From the NCBI GenBank assembly GCA_018609785.1, contig JAHEOE010000091.1, positions 1-6,512 of the forward strand: a stretch of DNA of 6,512 nucleotides, written 5' to 3'. The notes beneath the pieces were generated by a model that searched no databases, had not been told where the DNA came from, and saw only the letters and a program-made list of their open reading frames with translations. Made by a program: the position numbers and the translations under genes. Within the stretch, counting starts at the first letter, position 1, and each line of letters opens with the position of its first letter. The DNA is from Minisyncoccota bacterium. GTDB taxonomy: Bacteria > Patescibacteriota > Minisyncoccia > SW-4-49-11. This document shows, piece after piece, positions 4,948 through 6,512 of the stretch.

Positions 4948-6261
4948 ATGGCGCAATTATTTGATCAAATGATAACGGTACAGATCATCAGTTTAACTGA
5001 AAAAGGCTATGGTGAAGGCGAATGGGACGGACGAACCGTTCGGGTTTTGGGAGCATTGCCCGGGGAAACGGTGACTGCCGTATTGTTTCGCAAGACCAAA
5101 GGTGTGTGGTACGGACGCGCGGAAGAGGTGATAGAGGTATCTCCCCATCGGACGGAAGCTATTGAAGATCATTATCAATCGTGTTCCCCGTGGCAGATTT
5201 TGGCGTTAGAAGAAGAATGTCGGATAAAGCAAGACCATATTCAAAGCTACTTTGCGAAGGAAGGTGTAAACTTGGAAACACCCGAAATCGTACCATCTGC
5301 AAATACATTTCGGTACCGAAATAAATTGGAGTTCAGTTTTTACGTGGATGAAGCGGGAGAGCTACAATTGGCCTTCAATAAACGGGGGAGCAAAAAAGGG
5401 AAATCCCCTGTAGAAGGGTGTGTGTTAGCTCCCGAGGTGATGAATGAAGCGGTGCGCGGTCTGCGAGATATACTGCGTAAGCAAAATGTTCCCAAATATG
5501 CTCTGAAGACTTTGCAAGTGCGGTATTCATTTACTGAGCAGAGCGTAATTCTTATGCTGTTTATAACCAATCCCGAGTATATTTCAACTGAACAAGAGTA
5601 TCTTGCTCATCTTCCCGATGAGGTAGCGGGAGTGCACCTGTTCTATTCCGATTCGCGCTCACCCGCTTCCACATTTACCGAGCATCTCATGAGCGAGAGC
5701 GCGTGGGACCTTGAAGAGGATTTGGGAGATGTGCGTGTCTTGTACCCCGCCCACGGCTTTTTCCAGGTGAATCCGTCGGCGTTTAAGCAGGCATTGAATG
5801 ATATTCGGTCGTATATCAGTCGGGTGGATGCTCAGTCTGTTCTTGATCTATATGCCGGAGTCGGCGCGTTGAGTGTGCCGTTGGCTGTGGATGGGTTTTC
5901 TGTAACGGGTGTGGAGATTTTTCCCGAGGCCAAAACGTATGCCGAAGCCAACGCAAGGAAGAATGGCGTTGCCTTTACTGACTTCCGAGAAGAAAAGGCA
6001 GAGGTGGCAGTCAAAGAGATACTTGAAGGCCAAGACGTGCTTCTGTTGGATCCGCCTCGTTCCGGGCTTCATCCGAAGATTCTCAAACGCATTCGTGAGT
6101 ACGAACCTCCATATATCGTGTATCTTTCGTGCAATCCGAAAACGCAAGCCAAAGACATTGCCGCCATGCCGGAAAACTACGAGATAACATTTACGCGCGC
6201 CTATAATTTTTACCCGCACACTCCGCACGTGGAGCATTTGGTGTGTTTGGAGCGGCGGTGA
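4948..6261 (+). CDS. rlmD: RNA (uracil-C5)-methyltransferase, TrmA/RlmC/RlmD family, Fe-S motif degenerate
   Basis: 437 aa, family length (E. coli RlmD is about 433). These SAM-dependent enzymes methylate C5 of uridine in 23S rRNA or tRNA in the cytoplasm. An N-terminal TRAM domain (about 8-66, SLTEKGYGEGEWDGRTVRVL) is followed by the family's central region and a C-terminal Rossmann domain. Motifs are FFQVNPSAF (271-279), SAM-binding VLDLYAGVGALSVPLA (298-313), GVEIFPEAKTYAEANA (321-336), LLLDPPRSGLHP (365-376), SCNPKTQAKDI (394-404) and YPHTPHVEHLVCLER (422-436). Catalytic Cys395 and general-base Glu429 are present. The [4Fe-4S] ligands of E. coli RlmD (Cys74, 80, 83, 162) are mostly lost: the CxxxxxCxxC region reads YQSCSPWQIL, with one cysteine (Cys79), and only Cys158 matches the fourth. 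The rRNA versus tRNA target cannot be settled from sequence, so the symbol is provisional. ATG 4948 is the first start after an in-frame TGA. Confidence 0.9.
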   Translation: MAQLFDQMITVQIISLTEKGYGEGEWDGRTVRVLGALPGETVTAVLFRKTKGVWYGRAEEVIEVSPHRTEAIEDHYQSCSPWQILALEEECRIKQDHIQSYFAKEGVNLETPEIVPSANTFRYRNKLEFSFYVDEAGELQLAFNKRGSKKGKSPVEGCVLAPEVMNEAVRGLRDILRKQNVPKYALKTLQVRYSFTEQSVILMLFITNPEYISTEQEYLAHLPDEVAGVHLFYSDSRSPASTFTEHLMSESAWDLEEDLGDVRVLYPAHGFFQVNPSAFKQALNDIRSYISRVDAQSVLDLYAGVGALSVPLAVDGFSVTGVEIFPEAKTYAEANARKNGVAFTDFREEKAEVAVKEILEGQDVLLLDPPRSGLHPKILKRIREYEPPYIVYLSCNPKTQAKDIAAMPENYEITFTRAYNFYPHTPHVEHLVCLERR

Positions 6262-6282
6262 AGAAATACCGCAGTCTACAAT

Positions 6283-6350
6283 AAAAAATGACACATAGGG
6301 TAAGATGGAAAGAGAAACGATAAGATTCTCACCTATGTGTCATCTTTTTT
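6283..6350 (+). terminator. Intrinsic terminator after the RNA methyltransferase gene, long-loop, possibly bidirectional
   Basis: A 12-bp perfect stem pairs ATGACACATAGG (6288-6299) with CCTATGTGTCAT (6332-6343). T6 lies at 6345-6350 one base after the stem, and A6 lies at 6283-6288 on the other side, so it could work in both directions. The 32-nt apical region holds a second small stem, GAGAA (6312-6316) with TTCTC (6326-6330). It begins about 20 nt after the TGA stop of the upstream gene. The long stem and large loop are unusual for a simple terminator. Confidence 0.75.
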
Positions 6351-6367
6351 GACAGATTGCGAGGTGT

Positions 6368-6396
6368 TTCCCAAACTCCTGAAGGTACGGTATGAT
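6368..6396 (+). promoter_or_regulatory. Candidate promoter of the downstream partial gene
   Basis: TTCCCA (6368-6373, 4 of 6 to TTGACA) and TATGAT (6391-6396, 5 of 6 to TATAAT) are 17 nt apart. Transcription from about 6403 would give a leader of about 35 nt before ATG 6438. The placement just after the terminator supports an independent transcription unit. Confidence 0.45.
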
Positions 6397-6437
6397 GAGA
6401 ATACAGAGTTTGTATTCGAAAAACAGAAACAGAGGGT

Positions 6438-6512
6438 ATGACCACGTTGGAGACCAATATTTTTGCCACGATTGAGTATTTCGACCTCTTGAACAAGCCG
6501 TTAACCGCGACC
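6438..6512 (+). CDS. N-terminal fragment of an unrecognised protein (runs off the window)
   Basis: Only 25 codons are present, open to the last base. The peptide contains ATIEYFDLLNKPLTAT (residues 10-25). An aromatic YFDLL followed by a Pro-Leu-Thr turn resembles the start of a small helix-turn-helix or winged-helix module, but this is too short to assign. In-frame TGA codons at 6393 and 6396 rule out an upstream start far away, and ATG 6438 is the first ATG after them. A purine run (GAGGG, 6432-6436) is only 1 nt from the ATG, too close for a normal Shine-Dalgarno. Coding status rests on the open frame, the upstream promoter-like sequence and the preceding terminator. Confidence 0.55.
   Translation, partial: MTTLETNIFATIEYFDLLNKPLTAT

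Noticed and set aside
5848..6294. 148-codon minus-strand frame opposite the methyltransferase
   Set aside because: It is antisense to the conserved SAM-binding and catalytic motifs and has no promoter or family signal.
1..6512. Alternative genetic code with TGA read as Gly (as in some CPR groups)
   Set aside because: No CDS contains in-frame TGA and the methyltransferase ends naturally at a TGA just after the conserved LVCLERR C-terminus.
1..6512. CRISPR arrays, tRNA or rRNA genes, transposase genes
   Set aside because: I saw no regularly spaced repeats of 25-40 nt, no cloverleaf with a TTC-type arm, and no transposase or integrase motifs.

Overview
The window looks like a piece of a small-genome bacterial chromosome, most plausibly a Patescibacteria/CPR-type lineage. 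The evidence is short compact genes, almost no Shine-Dalgarno sequences, an extended -10 promoter style, a His-type Fe/Mn superoxide dismutase, and unrecognised small membrane proteins. This placement is inference; no rRNA or marker gene is present. Stop codons are TAA, TAG and one TGA, and no CDS contains an in-frame TGA, so the standard code fits.

Layout. 1-405: C-terminal part of an NADPH-dependent FMN reductase-like flavodoxin-fold protein. 468-1067: Fe/Mn-family superoxide dismutase. 1185-4320: a tight same-strand operon of three genes with gaps of 6 and 1 nt, behind an extended -10 promoter. Its genes are a 78-aa single-pass membrane protein with a Pro/Gln-rich tail, a 511-aa photolyase of the FeS-BCP/(6-4) photolyase (PhrB-like) family, and a 451-aa class II CPD photolyase. 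4321-4435: a short convergent gap holding a decayed heptanucleotide tandem repeat. 4436-4876 (minus): a four-TM protein of unknown function behind an almost leaderless TATAAT promoter. 4948-6261: a TrmA/RlmC/RlmD-type RNA (uracil-C5)-methyltransferase preceded by a four-codon upstream ORF in a hairpin context. 6283-6350: a terminator. 6438-6512: the first 25 codons of an unrecognised gene.

How the genes fit together. A flavin reductase, a superoxide dismutase and two flavin-dependent photolyases with different expected lesion specificities, (6-4) and cyclobutane dimers, lie within 4.3 kb. This reads as a light and oxidative stress island for a cell exposed to sunlight.

Most striking observation. 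The PhrB-like photolyase keeps the family's catalytic and electron-transfer residues but has lost all four [4Fe-4S] cysteines. It has also lost most of the loop between the third and fourth ligands. The RlmD-like methyltransferase has likewise kept its catalytic Cys and Glu but lost the N-terminal CxxC cluster motif. Two nearby nucleic-acid enzymes from families that normally carry a [4Fe-4S] cluster therefore appear to have become cluster-free.
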